Position numbers and translations under genes: made by a program. 64,000 nt of DNA. Source: Tabrizicola piscis (GTDB taxonomy: Bacteria > Pseudomonadota > Alphaproteobacteria > Rhodobacterales > Rhodobacteraceae). Location: the NCBI RefSeq assembly GCF_003940805.1, contig NZ_CP034328.1, positions 1,842,001 through 1,906,000 on the forward strand, given 5' to 3'. Positions 44,071-54,080 of the stretch are shown here, piece after piece. Position 1 is the first letter of the stretch. Each line of letters starts with the position of its first letter. The notes under the pieces are model-generated. The model did no database searches. It was not told where the DNA came from and was given only the letters and a program-made list of their open reading frames with translations.

Positions 44071-45012
44071 TCAGCGGGTCGAGGTCACAATGACCTCGAC
44101 CCGTCGATTTTTCTGGCGCCCCTCTTCGGTCTGATTCGTATCGCGTGGGGCGAGGAAGCCCACCCCTTCGGAGGCAATCCGGACCCGATCAACGCCGTGC
44201 AGGTCGATCAACGCTTGCGCCACAGCTTCGGCCCGCTGCTCGGAGATCGCGATATTGGCTGCCAGACTGCCGGACGCGTCGGTATGGCCGACCAAGGCAA
44301 TCGTCGCATCGGGGTTCGCCTCCAGCCAGGCAGCGACGGCGGCCAGCGACGGATAGTCGCCGTCGCTAAGCGTGGCCGCCCCGCTGGCAAAGACCAGGTC
44401 ATCCAGCACGGCGCTGCCGACCGTGTCCAAGGCGGCTGCGATGGCGGGGCTTGCCTCAACGCTGCGGGGGCGTTCGACTTCGTTCAGATCGACTACGGCT
44501 TCTGTCGGGGCATCGGGCAGTGGTGCAGGGGTCACCCGTGTGACCTGAACGAAAGCGGAAAAGGCCGACCGGCTGACGAGGATGGAGATCGCCTCATCCT
44601 CACGCTCGGCCGACAGAAAGCGGAAATCGCCCATGTCGACATGCATGTCGGGTTCTGGCATCACCTCGGTCCCGAAACGGAAATCAAAGCCGCCACAGGC
44701 CCGGGCATCACAGTCCAGCAGGACGGTAAAGCCTGCCGCCACCACCTGATCGCGCAGCGGGCCCATCACGGCCAAAGTCGTCTGGTCCGGCGCTTCCAGT
44801 TGAAACGCCCGCTGGTCAAGCGCGCCTTCTACCGGGCGTGAGGGGACAGAGACGCCGTCAAACGGGGCCAAAGGCAGGGCATAACTGCCGGGAACTTCGC
44901 TGCGGCGTTCCTCGCCAATGACTTTGGCCGGAAGGTTCAGGGTCAGCGCAGCCGCAGGCAGGGCCGCAAGGGCCCAGCTTAGGGAAACCACCAGTAAACC
45001 TGTCTGCCGCAC
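44071..45012 (-). CDS. OmpA-family protein with peptidoglycan-binding domain
   Basis: A 313-residue exported protein: signal peptide (ending LPAAA), an unfamiliar N-terminal domain with two Cys (LLDCDARACGGFDF), and a C-terminal OmpA-like domain (about 200-313) with FASGAATLSDGDYPSLAAVA, IALVGHTDASGSLAANIAIS, QRAEAVAQAL and the end EGRQKNRRVEVIV. It probably tethers the envelope to peptidoglycan. It is the last of three closely spaced minus-strand genes after a CinA-like gene and a GNAT gene. Confidence 0.88.
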   Translation of the reverse strand: MRQTGLLVVSLSWALAALPAAALTLNLPAKVIGEERRSEVPGSYALPLAPFDGVSVPSRPVEGALDQRAFQLEAPDQTTLAVMGPLRDQVVAAGFTVLLDCDARACGGFDFRFGTEVMPEPDMHVDMGDFRFLSAEREDEAISILVSRSAFSAFVQVTRVTPAPLPDAPTEAVVDLNEVERPRSVEASPAIAAALDTVGSAVLDDLVFASGAATLSDGDYPSLAAVAAWLEANPDATIALVGHTDASGSLAANIAISEQRAEAVAQALIDLHGVDRVRIASEGVGFLAPRDTNQTEEGRQKNRRVEVIVTSTR

Positions 45013-45033
45013 TGCCCGGGACGCTTTCCGCGA

Positions 45034-45726
45034 TCACTTCATTCGGTAGTGATACTGTCCCACAGTTTGCATGTTAAGGCGAGCGTAGAGCGCGCGGGCG
45101 GCAGTGTTCCGCGTGGTCACCACCAGCGACAGCCGGGAGGCACCTTCCCCAGCCGCCCAGTTGGCGGCGGCGCGCAGCAGGATTTCCCCAACCCCCTGAC
45201 GGCGAAGCGCGGTGCGTACTTCCAGCGCATGCAGCATGGCATCCCTGCCGTGAATGGCCACAAAGGCCACCCCGGCAGGGCGGTCGCCAAGGCGGGCGAG
45301 CAATGCCGTCTTGGTGCCAGTCACCCGGTCCATCACGGCCAGACGCGCGGGGCCAATGCCTGCCTCATCCCAGATCGTGCGGGCAATCTGCAGGGGCGGC
45401 CAGTGCGGAAAGGCCGACAGCGGCGGAAGCTCGGCCTGCAGGGCCGTGACCGGCGCGGCATAGGCGACAACCGGATCGACGATGCGCCAACCCCGGGCGT
45501 CAAGCGCGGCGTCAAGGTCTGCATCCGTTTCGCGGATCAGAACCAGCGGTTCGGCCATCGCATCCAGCGTGGCAAGGTCCGCCTCGGTCCACTTGTCCGC
45601 AAGGCTTGCCGCCGACACGCGCTTGCCGCCACCCGCGCCGTCGCGCATGAGGAAGGGACCATGCCGCCAGCTTCGGGCGGGGGGCCATGTCGCCTCCATC
45701 ACCTCGGCAAGCTGGTCGGGTGTCAT
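45034..45726 (-). CDS. GNAT-family N-acetyltransferase
   Basis: A 230-residue protein whose C-terminal half is a GNAT domain: VAFVAIHGRDAMLHALEVRT, the acetyl-CoA loop RRQGVGEILLRAAANWA, and LVVTTRNTAARALYARLNM. The N-terminal half is a degenerate second GNAT-like domain. The substrate is unknown. ATG 45726 overlaps the upstream CinA-like stop by four bases; the OmpA gene follows after 21 bp. Confidence 0.88.
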   Translation of the reverse strand: MTPDQLAEVMEATWPPARSWRHGPFLMRDGAGGGKRVSAASLADKWTEADLATLDAMAEPLVLIRETDADLDAALDARGWRIVDPVVAYAAPVTALQAELPPLSAFPHWPPLQIARTIWDEAGIGPARLAVMDRVTGTKTALLARLGDRPAGVAFVAIHGRDAMLHALEVRTALRRQGVGEILLRAAANWAAGEGASRLSLVVTTRNTAARALYARLNMQTVGQYHYRMK

Positions 45727-46442
45727 CCGAACAGCCGGGTCAGACGGACCATCGCCGCGTCCACCATGGCGGGATCGGTGCCGCGGATCACCAGATTGGT
45801 GCCATGCGCCCCGTTCTGCAGGAAGGGATAGGACCCCATCGACAGGTCAGGATATTCCGCCGCGAGTTCACCAAAAGGTCCTGCAATCTCGCCCTCGCCC
45901 CGGTTGACGCGCAGGGATTGCGACAACAGCGGCGGCCCGCCAGTCAGCTTGGGCAGGACACTGGCGACCATGGCCTGAAAGATATTCGGTACCCCCGCCA
46001 TCACATGGACATTGCCGAGCGTGAAGCCGGGCGCGGTGGAAACCGGGTTGTCGATCAGCGTCGCACCCTCGGGGATGCGCGCCATGCGCTGGCGCGCTTC
46101 GTTGAAGGGCAATCCGGCCCGGTCGTAATGCGCCTGCAGCAACGCCATGGCATCGGCCCGGTGGCCGATCTTGGCGCGCAGTGCCGCAGCTATGGCATCA
46201 GCGGTGATGTCATCATGCGTCGGCCCAATGCCACCGCTGGTGAACACATGGGTGTACCGCCCCGACAGCGCCCTGACGGCGGTGACGATCTCGTCATGCA
46301 CATCCGCCACGACCCGCGCTTCACGCAGGGTGATGCCGATCCGCGTCAGCTCTTGCGCCAGATGGTGCATGTTCGAATCGCGTGTGCGGCCGGACAATAT
46401 TTCATCGCCGATCACCAGCATTGCCGCAGTTGGGTTGGTCAT
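45723..46442 (-). CDS. CinA N-domain (molybdopterin-binding-fold) protein
   Basis: A 239-residue protein of the competence/damage-inducible CinA family, MoCF_biosynth domain only. Motifs are AAMLVIGDEILSGRTRDSN, VFTSGGIGPTHDDITADAIA and NVHVMAGVPNIFQAMV. Family members hydrolyse ADP-ribose or CDP-linked compounds, or lack a proven role; the C-terminal NMN-deamidase domain of full CinA is absent. ATG 46442 starts MTNPTAAML. First in a three-gene minus-strand set, divergent from map. Confidence 0.9.
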   Translation of the reverse strand: MTNPTAAMLVIGDEILSGRTRDSNMHHLAQELTRIGITLREARVVADVHDEIVTAVRALSGRYTHVFTSGGIGPTHDDITADAIAAALRAKIGHRADAMALLQAHYDRAGLPFNEARQRMARIPEGATLIDNPVSTAPGFTLGNVHVMAGVPNIFQAMVASVLPKLTGGPPLLSQSLRVNRGEGEIAGPFGELAAEYPDLSMGSYPFLQNGAHGTNLVIRGTDPAMVDAAMVRLTRLFG

Positions 46443-46558
46443 GGTGCGTGTTCCCCTTGTCTTGACCGTGGGTATAGCCCTGCCGCCCACGCTTTCAAAG
46501 CCCGTGGCTCTGGCCAATTCCGCGCGGGATGCCTAAATTGGGCCGGAAGGAGACTGCC

Positions 46559-47368
46559 TTGGACGAAGTACGCGCACGGATCACCCGGGACGGCATCCGC
46601 ATCTATGAGGATGCGGATTTTGCAGGCATGCGTGCGGCGGGCCGGGTTGCCGCAGAAATCCTTGATGATGTGGCAGCGCTTGTCGTTCCCGGAACGACCA
46701 CGGCGGCGATTGACGATTTCATTACGGATGAGATCAAGCGGCGTGGCGTCACTTCGGCCACGATCGGCTACAAGGGCTACCGCCACGCGTCGTGCATTTC
46801 GGTGAACCATGTGGTCTGCCACGGCATTCCAGGGGCAAAGCTGCTGGCTGACGGCGATATCCTGAACGTGGATGTCACGGTGATCGTTGACGGCTGGTTC
46901 GGTGACACAAGCCGGATGTATGTGGCCGGCGCCCTGCCCCGCAAATCCGAACGCCTGATCGAAGTGACGCATGAAGGCCTGATGCGTGGCATCGCGGCGG
47001 TCAAGCCGGGAAACACCTTTGGCGACATCGGCCATGCGATCCAGTCCTATGTCGAAGCCAACCGGATGAGCGTGGTGCGTGATTTCTGTGGCCACGGCCT
47101 TGGCCGCGTGTTTCACGCACCGCCGAACGTGCTGCACTACGGTCGCCCGGGAACCGGCCCGGTGCTGGAGGAAGGCATGTTCTTCACGATCGAGCCGATG
47201 GTGAACCTTGGCCGCCCGGAAACCAAAGTTCTGGCCGATGACTGGACAGCGGTCACCCGTGACAAATCGCTGTCGGCGCAGTTTGAACATTCGGTGGGCG
47301 TGACCGCCACGGGATGCGAGATTTTCACCCTGTCCCCTGCCGGAAAGTTCCACCCGACTTGGGGGTGA
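46559..47368 (+). CDS. map: methionine aminopeptidase, type I
   Basis: A 269-residue enzyme that removes the initiator Met from nascent proteins. The metal ligands are in DILNVDVTVIVDGWFGDTS (two Asp), the FCGHGLGRVFH His and the EPMV and QFEHSVGV Glu residues; HASCISVNHVVCHGIP is the substrate pocket. TTG 46559 is preferred as start because AAGGAGA lies five bases upstream; ATG 46529 would add ten residues and has no proper site. Divergent from the CinA-like gene. Confidence 0.95.
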   Translation: MDEVRARITRDGIRIYEDADFAGMRAAGRVAAEILDDVAALVVPGTTTAAIDDFITDEIKRRGVTSATIGYKGYRHASCISVNHVVCHGIPGAKLLADGDILNVDVTVIVDGWFGDTSRMYVAGALPRKSERLIEVTHEGLMRGIAAVKPGNTFGDIGHAIQSYVEANRMSVVRDFCGHGLGRVFHAPPNVLHYGRPGTGPVLEEGMFFTIEPMVNLGRPETKVLADDWTAVTRDKSLSAQFEHSVGVTATGCEIFTLSPAGKFHPTWG

Positions 47369-47396
47369 TGCACGTCTGGCGCATGGGGCTTGCCCT

Positions 47397-47777
47397 TCAG
47401 TCCTCCGCCTCAGCGCAATGCCGCCGGAAGGCGCGCTTCAGAAGCTCAAGCTCTGCCCGCAGCAGGCTAATCTCGGCGCGCAGGTCTTCCTCCAGGGGCA
47501 CCCCGGCGACAAGGGTGAACTGAGCGAGCGTAACGCCATCTGCATGAAACAGCACGGTTTGCACGCCTTCGCTTATCACCGAAGGCGGGATTGGCAGGCG
47601 CAGGGCAAAGCGGCCGGGCTTTCCGGGGATCGGCGTGACGGTCAGCCCCTCCAGCGCCCGGTCCTGATGGCGGGCCTCAAGCCTTGGCGCGTCGCCCTCG
47701 ACCCCGGCGAGCACGCCTTCCCAGACGCCTGCAAGGATGCGGGTCTGCGTCAGGGTGATCTGGGGTGGGTTCGGCAT
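47397..47777 (-). CDS. conserved small protein of unknown function
   Basis: A 126-residue cytoplasmic protein with a beta-rich body (GVWEGVLAGVEGDAPRLEAR, GRFALRLPIPPSVISEGVQT) and a C-terminal coiled-coil-like helix, LRAEISLLRAELELLKRAFRR. I do not recognise a named family. It follows the DUF6478 gene by seven bases and ilvD before that, so it is the last gene of that transcript. The coiled coil suggests oligomerisation. Confidence 0.7.
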   Translation of the reverse strand: MPNPPQITLTQTRILAGVWEGVLAGVEGDAPRLEARHQDRALEGLTVTPIPGKPGRFALRLPIPPSVISEGVQTVLFHADGVTLAQFTLVAGVPLEEDLRAEISLLRAELELLKRAFRRHCAEAED

Positions 47778-47784
47778 ATCGGCC

Positions 47785-48558
47785 TCACAGTTCGGCGCGG
47801 GGGCGGCGGCTGGCCACCAGATCGTGCAGGGTGATCCGGGACAGGGCGGGCGCGTTGAAGATCACATCCAGCCACAGATGTTCGATCCGCGTTTCATCCA
47901 GCCCGGCATAGGCCAAGTCGAACTCGACCAGCTTGTCGCGGCCCGTGGCGGGAATGTCCTGCATCAGTTGGGCGACATTCGGGCCGTGTTTCAGGTTCAG
48001 CCGCGCCACGGCCTGCAACGGGCGATCACAGTCGACCAACGCGTCGATGCGCAACAGATGGCGCGACCGCAGGCCTGCCACCGCTTCCGGCGGAAACGCG
48101 ATGGCCAAAGACAGGAACGACCCCCGGAAGCCGAAGACATCCAGCGTCAGGCCAAAGGGGGCACGGTCAACCTCGCCGTGGTTGCGCGTCTGGCGGAACG
48201 CCACCTCACCCAAGGGGCAATCATGGAACAGCGCCAGATCATCGCTGATCGCCGTTCGCCCCGCCACGGCCACCGCACCCGGAGAAGAGATCGCCCCACG
48301 CCAGACATCCGGCCGCCAGACCCAATCCGTACCAAGCGGAGCGCGGGGCAAACCTGCACCAAGCGCAGGCAGGCCCAGACGATGGTCAGCCGCATGAATG
48401 ACCCGGTCGATCTGGCGCCGCATCGTCCGCGCTTCGGCCCGCAGGCTGCGCAGGGTAGATGGCTCCATCTTTGCCGCATCATCCGCAGCCTTTGTCCAGC
48501 GGTCCTGCACCTTTCGCAGGCGCCACTGGTCAATCAGCTGCGAAAGGCGCCGGGCCAT
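47785..48558 (-). CDS. DUF6478-type protein
   Basis: A 257-residue protein with a basic helical N-terminus (LRSLRAEARTMRRQIDRVIH) and a beta-rich C-terminal domain; LGTDWVWRPDVWRG and HDCPLGEVAFRQTRN are its best-conserved stretches. It matches what I know of DUF6478, found mostly in Rhodobacteraceae and of unknown function. There is no signal peptide or metal site. It starts nine bases after the ilvD stop. Confidence 0.75.
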   Translation of the reverse strand: MARRLSQLIDQWRLRKVQDRWTKAADDAAKMEPSTLRSLRAEARTMRRQIDRVIHAADHRLGLPALGAGLPRAPLGTDWVWRPDVWRGAISSPGAVAVAGRTAISDDLALFHDCPLGEVAFRQTRNHGEVDRAPFGLTLDVFGFRGSFLSLAIAFPPEAVAGLRSRHLLRIDALVDCDRPLQAVARLNLKHGPNVAQLMQDIPATGRDKLVEFDLAYAGLDETRIEHLWLDVIFNAPALSRITLHDLVASRRPRAEL

Positions 48559-48567
48559 GGCTTTGGC

Positions 48568-50301
48568 TTACTGGTCCATGTAGACGTGGCTTTCGGCCTT
48601 CGCGCCCGGGTGCGTCACGGCCCCCCAGCGCGCGCCGCCGACCAGCTTGGCGAACTTGTGGACCGCCCCGCTGGTATAGGCCGTCTTGCGCGGGCCTTTC
48701 CATTCGGTCTTGCGCTTGGCCATCTCCTCGTCTGACACGTTGACCGACAGCTCACCCGTCAGCGCGTTCAGCGTGATGATGTCGCCGTTCTTCAACAGGG
48801 CAATCGGCCCGCCATGGGCCGCTTCCGGCCCGACGTGACCGACGCAGAAGCCCCGCGTCGCGCCAGAGAACCGGCCGTCGGTGATCAGCGCCACCTTCTT
48901 GCCCATGCCCTGACCGGACAGGGCTGCGGTCGTCGACAGCATCTCACGCATGCCCGGGCCGCCTGCGGGGCCTTCGTTGCGGATGACGATGACCTCGCCT
49001 TCCTTGTAGGCGCGCTGCTTCACGGCTTCAAAGGCGTCTTCCTCACACTCGAACACGCGGGCTGGGCCACTGAAGACCTGCTCTTCGTCGCTCATCCCGG
49101 CGACCTTCACGATCGCCCCGTCCGGTGCCACATTGCCCTTCAGCGCCACGACGCCGCCCGTCTTGGTGATGGGCGAGCCGATGTGATAGATCACCCGGCC
49201 ATCTGCCTCACCGCGGATTTCCTCAAGGCTTTCGCCCAGTGTCTTGCCGCTGGCGGTGATGCAATCAAGGTGCAGCAGCCCCTCTTTCGCCAGTTCCTTC
49301 ATCACGACGGCGACGCCACCAACTTCATGCAGGTCCTTGGCGACGTATTTGCCGCCCGGCCGCAGGTCGACGAAATAGGGCGTGTCCTTCATGCAGGCGG
49401 CAACGTCGAACAGGTCGAAGTCGATCCCCGCCTCGTTCGCCAAGGCAGGCAAATGCAACGCCGCGTTGGTGGAGCCACCCGTGCAGCCCACCACCCGGGC
49501 CGCGTTTTCCAGCGACTTCAGCGTCACGATATCCCGCGCGCGGATGTTCTTTTCGATCAGGTGCATGACGGCGACACCCGACGCCTCGCCATACTGGTCG
49601 CGCGATTCATAGGGCGCAGGGGCGGAGGATGAGTTCAACAGCGCCAGCCCGATCGCCTCGCTCACGCAAGCCATCGTGTTCGCGGTGTACTGCGCGCCGC
49701 AGGCGCCACTGGACGGGCAGGCCACCCGCTCCATGATCTCAAGTTCCGCGTCCGAAAGGTTCCCGGCCTGGTGCTTGCCCACGGCCTCGAACATGTCCTG
49801 CACGGTGATGTCCTTGCCCTGATAGCGGCCCGGCAGGATGGAGCCGCCATAGATGAAGACCGATGGCACGTTCAGCCGCACCATCGCCATCATCATGCCC
49901 GGCAGGGATTTGTCGCAGCCCGCAAGGCCGACCAGCGCGTCATAGCAGTGCCCGCGCATCGTGAGTTCAACCGTATCGGCAATCGCATCGCGGGATGCGA
50001 GCGAGGACCGCATCCCCTCATGCCCCATCGCGATCCCGTCGGTCACGGTGATCGTCGTGAATTCCCGCGGGGTGCCGCCGCCCTTCTTGACGCCATGCTT
50101 CACGATCTGCGCCTGACGGTTCAGCGCGATGTTGCAGGGGGCCGCTTCGTTCCAGCAGGTGGCGACGCCGACCCACGGCTGGTGAATCTCTTCCTCGGTG
50201 ATCCCCATCGCGTAGAAATAGCTGCGATGCGGGGCGCGCGCCGGACCTTCGGTCACATGGCGGCTGGGAAGCTTCGACTTGTCGAAACGCTGGTTGGTCA
50301 T
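48568..50301 (-). CDS. ilvD: dihydroxy-acid dehydratase
   Basis: IlvD (577 residues) makes the 2-oxo acids of valine and isoleucine. It is an iron-sulfur enzyme: cluster cysteines are in [20 protein letters not shown] and [12 protein letters not shown], with [15 protein letters not shown] nearby. [18 protein letters not shown] is the C-terminal signature. ATG 50301 has AAGGAG upstream. It heads a transcript with DUF6478 and a small coiled-coil protein. Together with the leu genes it makes this window rich in branched-chain amino-acid synthesis. Confidence 0.97.
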   Translation of the reverse strand: MTNQRFDKSKLPSRHVTEGPARAPHRSYFYAMGITEEEIHQPWVGVATCWNEAAPCNIALNRQAQIVKHGVKKGGGTPREFTTITVTDGIAMGHEGMRSSLASRDAIADTVELTMRGHCYDALVGLAGCDKSLPGMMMAMVRLNVPSVFIYGGSILPGRYQGKDITVQDMFEAVGKHQAGNLSDAELEIMERVACPSSGACGAQYTANTMACVSEAIGLALLNSSSAPAPYESRDQYGEASGVAVMHLIEKNIRARDIVTLKSLENAARVVGCTGGSTNAALHLPALANEAGIDFDLFDVAACMKDTPYFVDLRPGGKYVAKDLHEVGGVAVVMKELAKEGLLHLDCITASGKTLGESLEEIRGEADGRVIYHIGSPITKTGGVVALKGNVAPDGAIVKVAGMSDEEQVFSGPARVFECEEDAFEAVKQRAYKEGEVIVIRNEGPAGGPGMREMLSTTAALSGQGMGKKVALITDGRFSGATRGFCVGHVGPEAAHGGPIALLKNGDIITLNALTGELSVNVSDEEMAKRKTEWKGPRKTAYTSGAVHKFAKLVGGARWGAVTHPGAKAESHVYMDQ

Positions 50302-50409
50302 GGCGGCTCCTTGGCAAGCAATCGGGCAGGCAATGGCATCGCGCAAGGGATAAAGGCCAGCCCGCGAAGGGGCAAGCCGAATTGGGCAAGGCCAGAGGAA
50401 TGTCCGTGC

Positions 50410-51573
50410 CTACTCGCCGTTGATCGCCACGGTGGCCGAGCGCATCATCCCGTCCAGCGAAAGGCGCAGGCCGTCAACCGCGCTGACGTAGCTTTCCAGA
50501 GGCGCGGCCATGGCAGGCACCCAGCCCGAAAGCCGTGGAGCCATGATGTAGACCGCTGCACCGATGATCGCCACGGTCATCACCATCAGAAAACCGCTGC
50601 GAAAGCCCATCGACTCACGCACTGGGGGCAGGGGTTGCCCATCTGCGGCCTCGGTCGCGGTTTCGGACGGGCGCAGGGTCGAGTTGATCTCTTCGACATC
50701 CGGCAGAAGATCGCGTCGGGCCGAGGGTTTGTGGGCGGCTTCGGTATCGCCGTCCAGCAAGGCCCCGTTCGACGCCACAAGCGCCGGTTTTTGCCGACCG
50801 GGCATCGCCGCATCGATCCCAAGGTCAGTCTGGCTTTCCAGCGGGCGCGCCTCGGCCCGGCGGGCCTGCGCCTCACGCTCGGCCTCTTCGCGCAGAATGG
50901 CCAGCACGCTTTCGTCCACCGCATAAGCCGGAGCTGGCGCTGGCGCGTCGGTATCGCTTTCCCCCGGAGCAGGTTCTGACACGGCCTCAGGCTCGATCTC
51001 AGCGGCCGTGTCTGCCACGGGTTGAACCCGGGTATCGCCCAAAGCCCCCGCCTCGCCCGCAACCTCTGCGTCAAGCTTGGCAATTACGGCGTCCGCCTCG
51101 GCAAGCGCGCTGTCAAGATCGGCTGAGGCGCTGTCCGGCTTTGCGTCCAGTTCAACCTCAGGTGCAGGCTCTGCAACACCTTCCGGCGTCTTTTCCGGTT
51201 CGATCGCCGCCACCTCGGCAGGGATGTCCGCCGTTTCGACTGCCGCTACTGGCGGGGGCGTCTCCTCCACTGCGGCAAGGGGTTCTTCAACAGGCGCTTC
51301 AGCCGCCACCTCAACCAAAGCCTCTGGCCCCGGGTCAGTCAAAGCCGCAGGGCTGGTCTCTGGTTCGGGTGTGACTTCGGCCACAGGTTCCGCCACGGGC
51401 GTTTCTGCAACCGCGGCCGGAGGCGCTTCATCAACCGGTGCTGCGGCAGAGCGTTGGCGCATCTGGAACCACGCATGCCCGCAATTCGCGCATTGAACGT
51501 CCCGTCCAGTGTCCGGGATCGCATCCTCGGGCACTTCGTACTTCGCCTCACAGTTCGGGCAAACCAAACGCAT
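50410..51573 (-). CDS. zinc-ribbon protein with long acidic linker and one membrane helix
   Basis: A 387-residue protein. It begins with an MJ0042-type zinc ribbon (MRLVCPNCEAKYEV, Cys5/Cys8 and Cys28/Cys31 in VQCANCGHAW). A low-complexity linker of about 200 residues rich in Ala, Pro, Glu and Val follows, then an ordered cytoplasmic part, one membrane helix (about 326-345, GFLMVMTVAIIGAAVYIMAP) and a short tail. Family roles are unclear; the ribbon may bind nucleic acid or protein near the membrane. It is divergent from ftsE, a possible hint to the cell envelope. Confidence 0.85.
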   Translation of the reverse strand: MRLVCPNCEAKYEVPEDAIPDTGRDVQCANCGHAWFQMRQRSAAAPVDEAPPAAVAETPVAEPVAEVTPEPETSPAALTDPGPEALVEVAAEAPVEEPLAAVEETPPPVAAVETADIPAEVAAIEPEKTPEGVAEPAPEVELDAKPDSASADLDSALAEADAVIAKLDAEVAGEAGALGDTRVQPVADTAAEIEPEAVSEPAPGESDTDAPAPAPAYAVDESVLAILREEAEREAQARRAEARPLESQTDLGIDAAMPGRQKPALVASNGALLDGDTEAAHKPSARRDLLPDVEEINSTLRPSETATEAADGQPLPPVRESMGFRSGFLMVMTVAIIGAAVYIMAPRLSGWVPAMAAPLESYVSAVDGLRLSLDGMMRSATVAINGE

Positions 51574-51760
51574 TCGTGTTCCTCAAAGCCTGTTTCTGGC
51601 TCCCCCAACTGGTTTGTAAACCCTAATTCCTGTCGTTCCAAGGCTTTGTAGCGCACCCTTGTGCAATCGTTTACGCCTGTGCGATGGAAAGCGCAGTCGC
51701 GCAATGTTCTGGCGCGGCAAAAACATCAGCAAGACCGGCAAACCGGGCAGAGGACCTGTC

Positions 51761-52432
51761 GTGATCGCCTTCGAGAATGTGGCCTACAATTACGGCGGGG
51801 GGGATCTCTTGTCAGACGTGTCCCTGCGCCTTGCGCCGGGATCGTTTCATTTCCTGACCGGACCATCCGGGTCGGGCAAATCCACCTTCCTGAAACTCGC
51901 CTATGCCGAGCTTCGGGCGACGTCGGGCCGCGTGAACCTGTTTGATCGCGATGTGAAAACCCTGTCACGCGACGATGTCGCCCGCGCCCGCCGCCGTATC
52001 GGCATCGTCCATCAGGACTGCAAGTTCCTTGACCACATGTCACTCGCCGCCAACATGGCGCTGCCCTTCACCGTGTCCGACCGAGAAAGCGATGGGCAGG
52101 ACATGAAGGACCTGCTCGGCTGGGTCGGGCTTGACCACCTTGCCGATGCCCTGCCCCCGCAGCTGTCGGGCGGCGAACGCCAGCGTGCCGCCTTGGCCCG
52201 GGCAGTGATCGTCGACCCTGACGTGATCCTTGCGGATGAACCCACCGGCAACGTGGATTGGGACATGTCGCTGCGCATCCTGACCCTGCTGGTCGAGCTG
52301 AACCGGATGGGCAAGACGATTCTTGTCGCGACCCATGACCTGAACCTGATCCGTCAGGCCAAGGCACAAATCCAAGCCCGGGTGCTGCGCATCGCCAAGC
52401 ACCGGATCCAGCTTGCGGGGGCCGATCTGTGA
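51761..52432 (+). CDS. ftsE: cell-division ATP-binding protein
   Basis: FtsE (223 residues) is the ATPase of the FtsEX complex that activates peptidoglycan hydrolases at the septum. Walker A is GPSGSGKST, the signature LSGGERQR, Walker B VILADEPTGN, H-loop THD. GTG 51761 (MIAFENVAYNYG) is preferred: AGAGGA lies six bases before it and the length matches E. coli. An earlier ATG at 51704 is possible. It overlaps ftsX by four bases. Confidence 0.95.
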   Translation: MIAFENVAYNYGGGDLLSDVSLRLAPGSFHFLTGPSGSGKSTFLKLAYAELRATSGRVNLFDRDVKTLSRDDVARARRRIGIVHQDCKFLDHMSLAANMALPFTVSDRESDGQDMKDLLGWVGLDHLADALPPQLSGGERQRAALARAVIVDPDVILADEPTGNVDWDMSLRILTLLVELNRMGKTILVATHDLNLIRQAKAQIQARVLRIAKHRIQLAGADL

Positions 52433-53325
52433 AACTGCCCGCCGCCAAACCGGCCAGCCCGGCGACCCGTGCGCTGCAAGTGGTGCCGCCTTCCGGCCCC
52501 ACTGCCTGGCTGACCACCTTCACCGCCGGGGCGATGACCTTCCTCTGCGTCTTTGCACTTGCCCTGTCGATTGCCTCTGGTCGCCTTGCCGACCGCTGGT
52601 CCGAGGCGCTGGCGCGCACCGCCACGATCCGCCTGTCCGCCCCGGTGGAGCAGGTGCAGATCCAGACCGACGCGATCCTGTCTGTTCTTGCGGCTACCCC
52701 CGGCATCGCCAGCTTCCGCGCCATCGACGATGCCGAGACGCGGTCCCTGCTGGAACCCTGGTTCGGCCCCGGCCTGCCGATCGAGGCGCTGCCGATCCCC
52801 CGATTGTTCGAGGTGGTCGAAGCGACCCCCGGCTATGACGCCGAAGGTCTGCGCCAACGCCTTGCCGCCGAAGCCCCCGGCGCGCTTCTGGACGACCATA
52901 CCCGCTGGCGCCGCCCCCTGGCCGAGGCTGCGGGCCGCATCCGCCTGCTGGGTGTCCTGTCCATTGCGTTGATCGGCGCCACCATGGCCGCGATGATCAC
53001 CCTTGCCGCCCGCGCCGCCCTTGCCGCCAACGCCGAGGTGATCCGCGTCCTGCGCCTTGTGGGGGCCAAGGACAGCTACATCGCCCGCGCCTTTGTCCGC
53101 CGCTTCACGCTGCGCACGCTGGCCGGGGCCACGGTCGGGGCGGCTGCCGGTCTTGCCGGTGTCGCCGCCCTGCCCGCCGCCGATGCCGCCGGCGGGTTCC
53201 TGACCGGCCTTGGCTTTGTGGGGTCTGCCTGGGCTTGGCCCCTCATCCTGCCCCCGCTTGCAGCCCTTGTGGCGTTCCTTGCCACCCGCCGTGCCGCCCT
53301 TGCCAAGTTGAAGGAACTGACATGA
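52429..53325 (+). CDS. ftsX: cell-division permease-like protein
   Basis: FtsX (298 residues) is the membrane partner of FtsE. It has four helices (about 27-49, 174-197, 220-245 and 261-283) and an extracytoplasmic loop (50-170) that contacts hydrolase activators. The conserved VIRVLRLVGAKDSYIARAF coupling segment is present. GTG 52429 overlaps the ftsE stop (GTGA), and its own stop overlaps plsC (ATGA). Alphaproteobacterial FtsX proteins diverge in the loop, as here. Confidence 0.93.
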   Translation: MKLPAAKPASPATRALQVVPPSGPTAWLTTFTAGAMTFLCVFALALSIASGRLADRWSEALARTATIRLSAPVEQVQIQTDAILSVLAATPGIASFRAIDDAETRSLLEPWFGPGLPIEALPIPRLFEVVEATPGYDAEGLRQRLAAEAPGALLDDHTRWRRPLAEAAGRIRLLGVLSIALIGATMAAMITLAARAALAANAEVIRVLRLVGAKDSYIARAFVRRFTLRTLAGATVGAAAGLAGVAALPAADAAGGFLTGLGFVGSAWAWPLILPPLAALVAFLATRRAALAKLKELT

Positions 53326-54047
53326 CCGCACTCCGCTGGGTCCTTTCGCTGGTCTTCGTGGTCCAGATGTATCTTGCCATGGCGGTCCTCGCACTGGTCT
53401 TCGCCCCATGGGCGCTGTTCTCGCGCCGGGGGGCGCGGACCGCCTGCAAGACCTACTGCGTCTGGGTGATCTTCACCCTGCGCCTCCTGTGCGGCCTGAA
53501 GTGCGAAGTGCGTGGCACCCCCCCGATGGCCGAGACGGTCATCGCGGCGAAACACCAAAGCTTTCTGGACATCATCCTGATCTTCAACGCCGTCCCGGCG
53601 GGCAAGTTCATCATGAAGCGCGAGTTGATGTATGCCCCCTTCCTTGGCCAATACGCGCTCAAGATCGGCTGTGTTCCGGTGGACCGCGGCAAGCGTGGGG
53701 CTGCAATCGCCAAGATGAAGGCGGATGTCGCGGCGGGCAGTGCCGACCCCGGCCAGTTGATCATCTACCCACAAGGCACCCGCGTCGCCCCCGGGGTCAC
53801 GAAGCCGTACAAGGTTGGAACCGGGCTGCTCTATGACCAGCTTGGGCAGCCCTGCTATCCCGTCGCCACCAATGTCGGGGTCTTCTGGCCAAAGCGCGGC
53901 ATCCTGCGCAAGCCGGGCCTTGCGGTGGTAGAGTTCCTGCCCCCCATCAGCCCCGGTCTGCCCGTCCCTGCCTTCATGCAGCGGATTGAATCCGATATCG
54001 AAACCCACTCCAACCGGCTGATGGCCGAGGCTGGCTTTCGCGGCTGA
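53322..54047 (+). CDS. plsC: 1-acyl-sn-glycerol-3-phosphate acyltransferase (PlsC type)
   Basis: A 241-residue acyltransferase that makes phosphatidic acid. After an N-terminal membrane helix it has the catalytic motif KHQSFLD (an H-X4-D version with Gln/Ser inside), the binding motif IYPQGTRV, and PVATNVGVFW. It is translationally coupled to ftsX, linking phospholipid synthesis with division; the same ftsE-ftsX-plsC order is common in the family. ATG 53322 is taken from the ATGA overlap. Confidence 0.93.
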   Translation: MTALRWVLSLVFVVQMYLAMAVLALVFAPWALFSRRGARTACKTYCVWVIFTLRLLCGLKCEVRGTPPMAETVIAAKHQSFLDIILIFNAVPAGKFIMKRELMYAPFLGQYALKIGCVPVDRGKRGAAIAKMKADVAAGSADPGQLIIYPQGTRVAPGVTKPYKVGTGLLYDQLGQPCYPVATNVGVFWPKRGILRKPGLAVVEFLPPISPGLPVPAFMQRIESDIETHSNRLMAEAGFRG

Positions 54048-54080
54048 ACGGGCTCGACGCTGTCAGAGCAATGGGGCAGG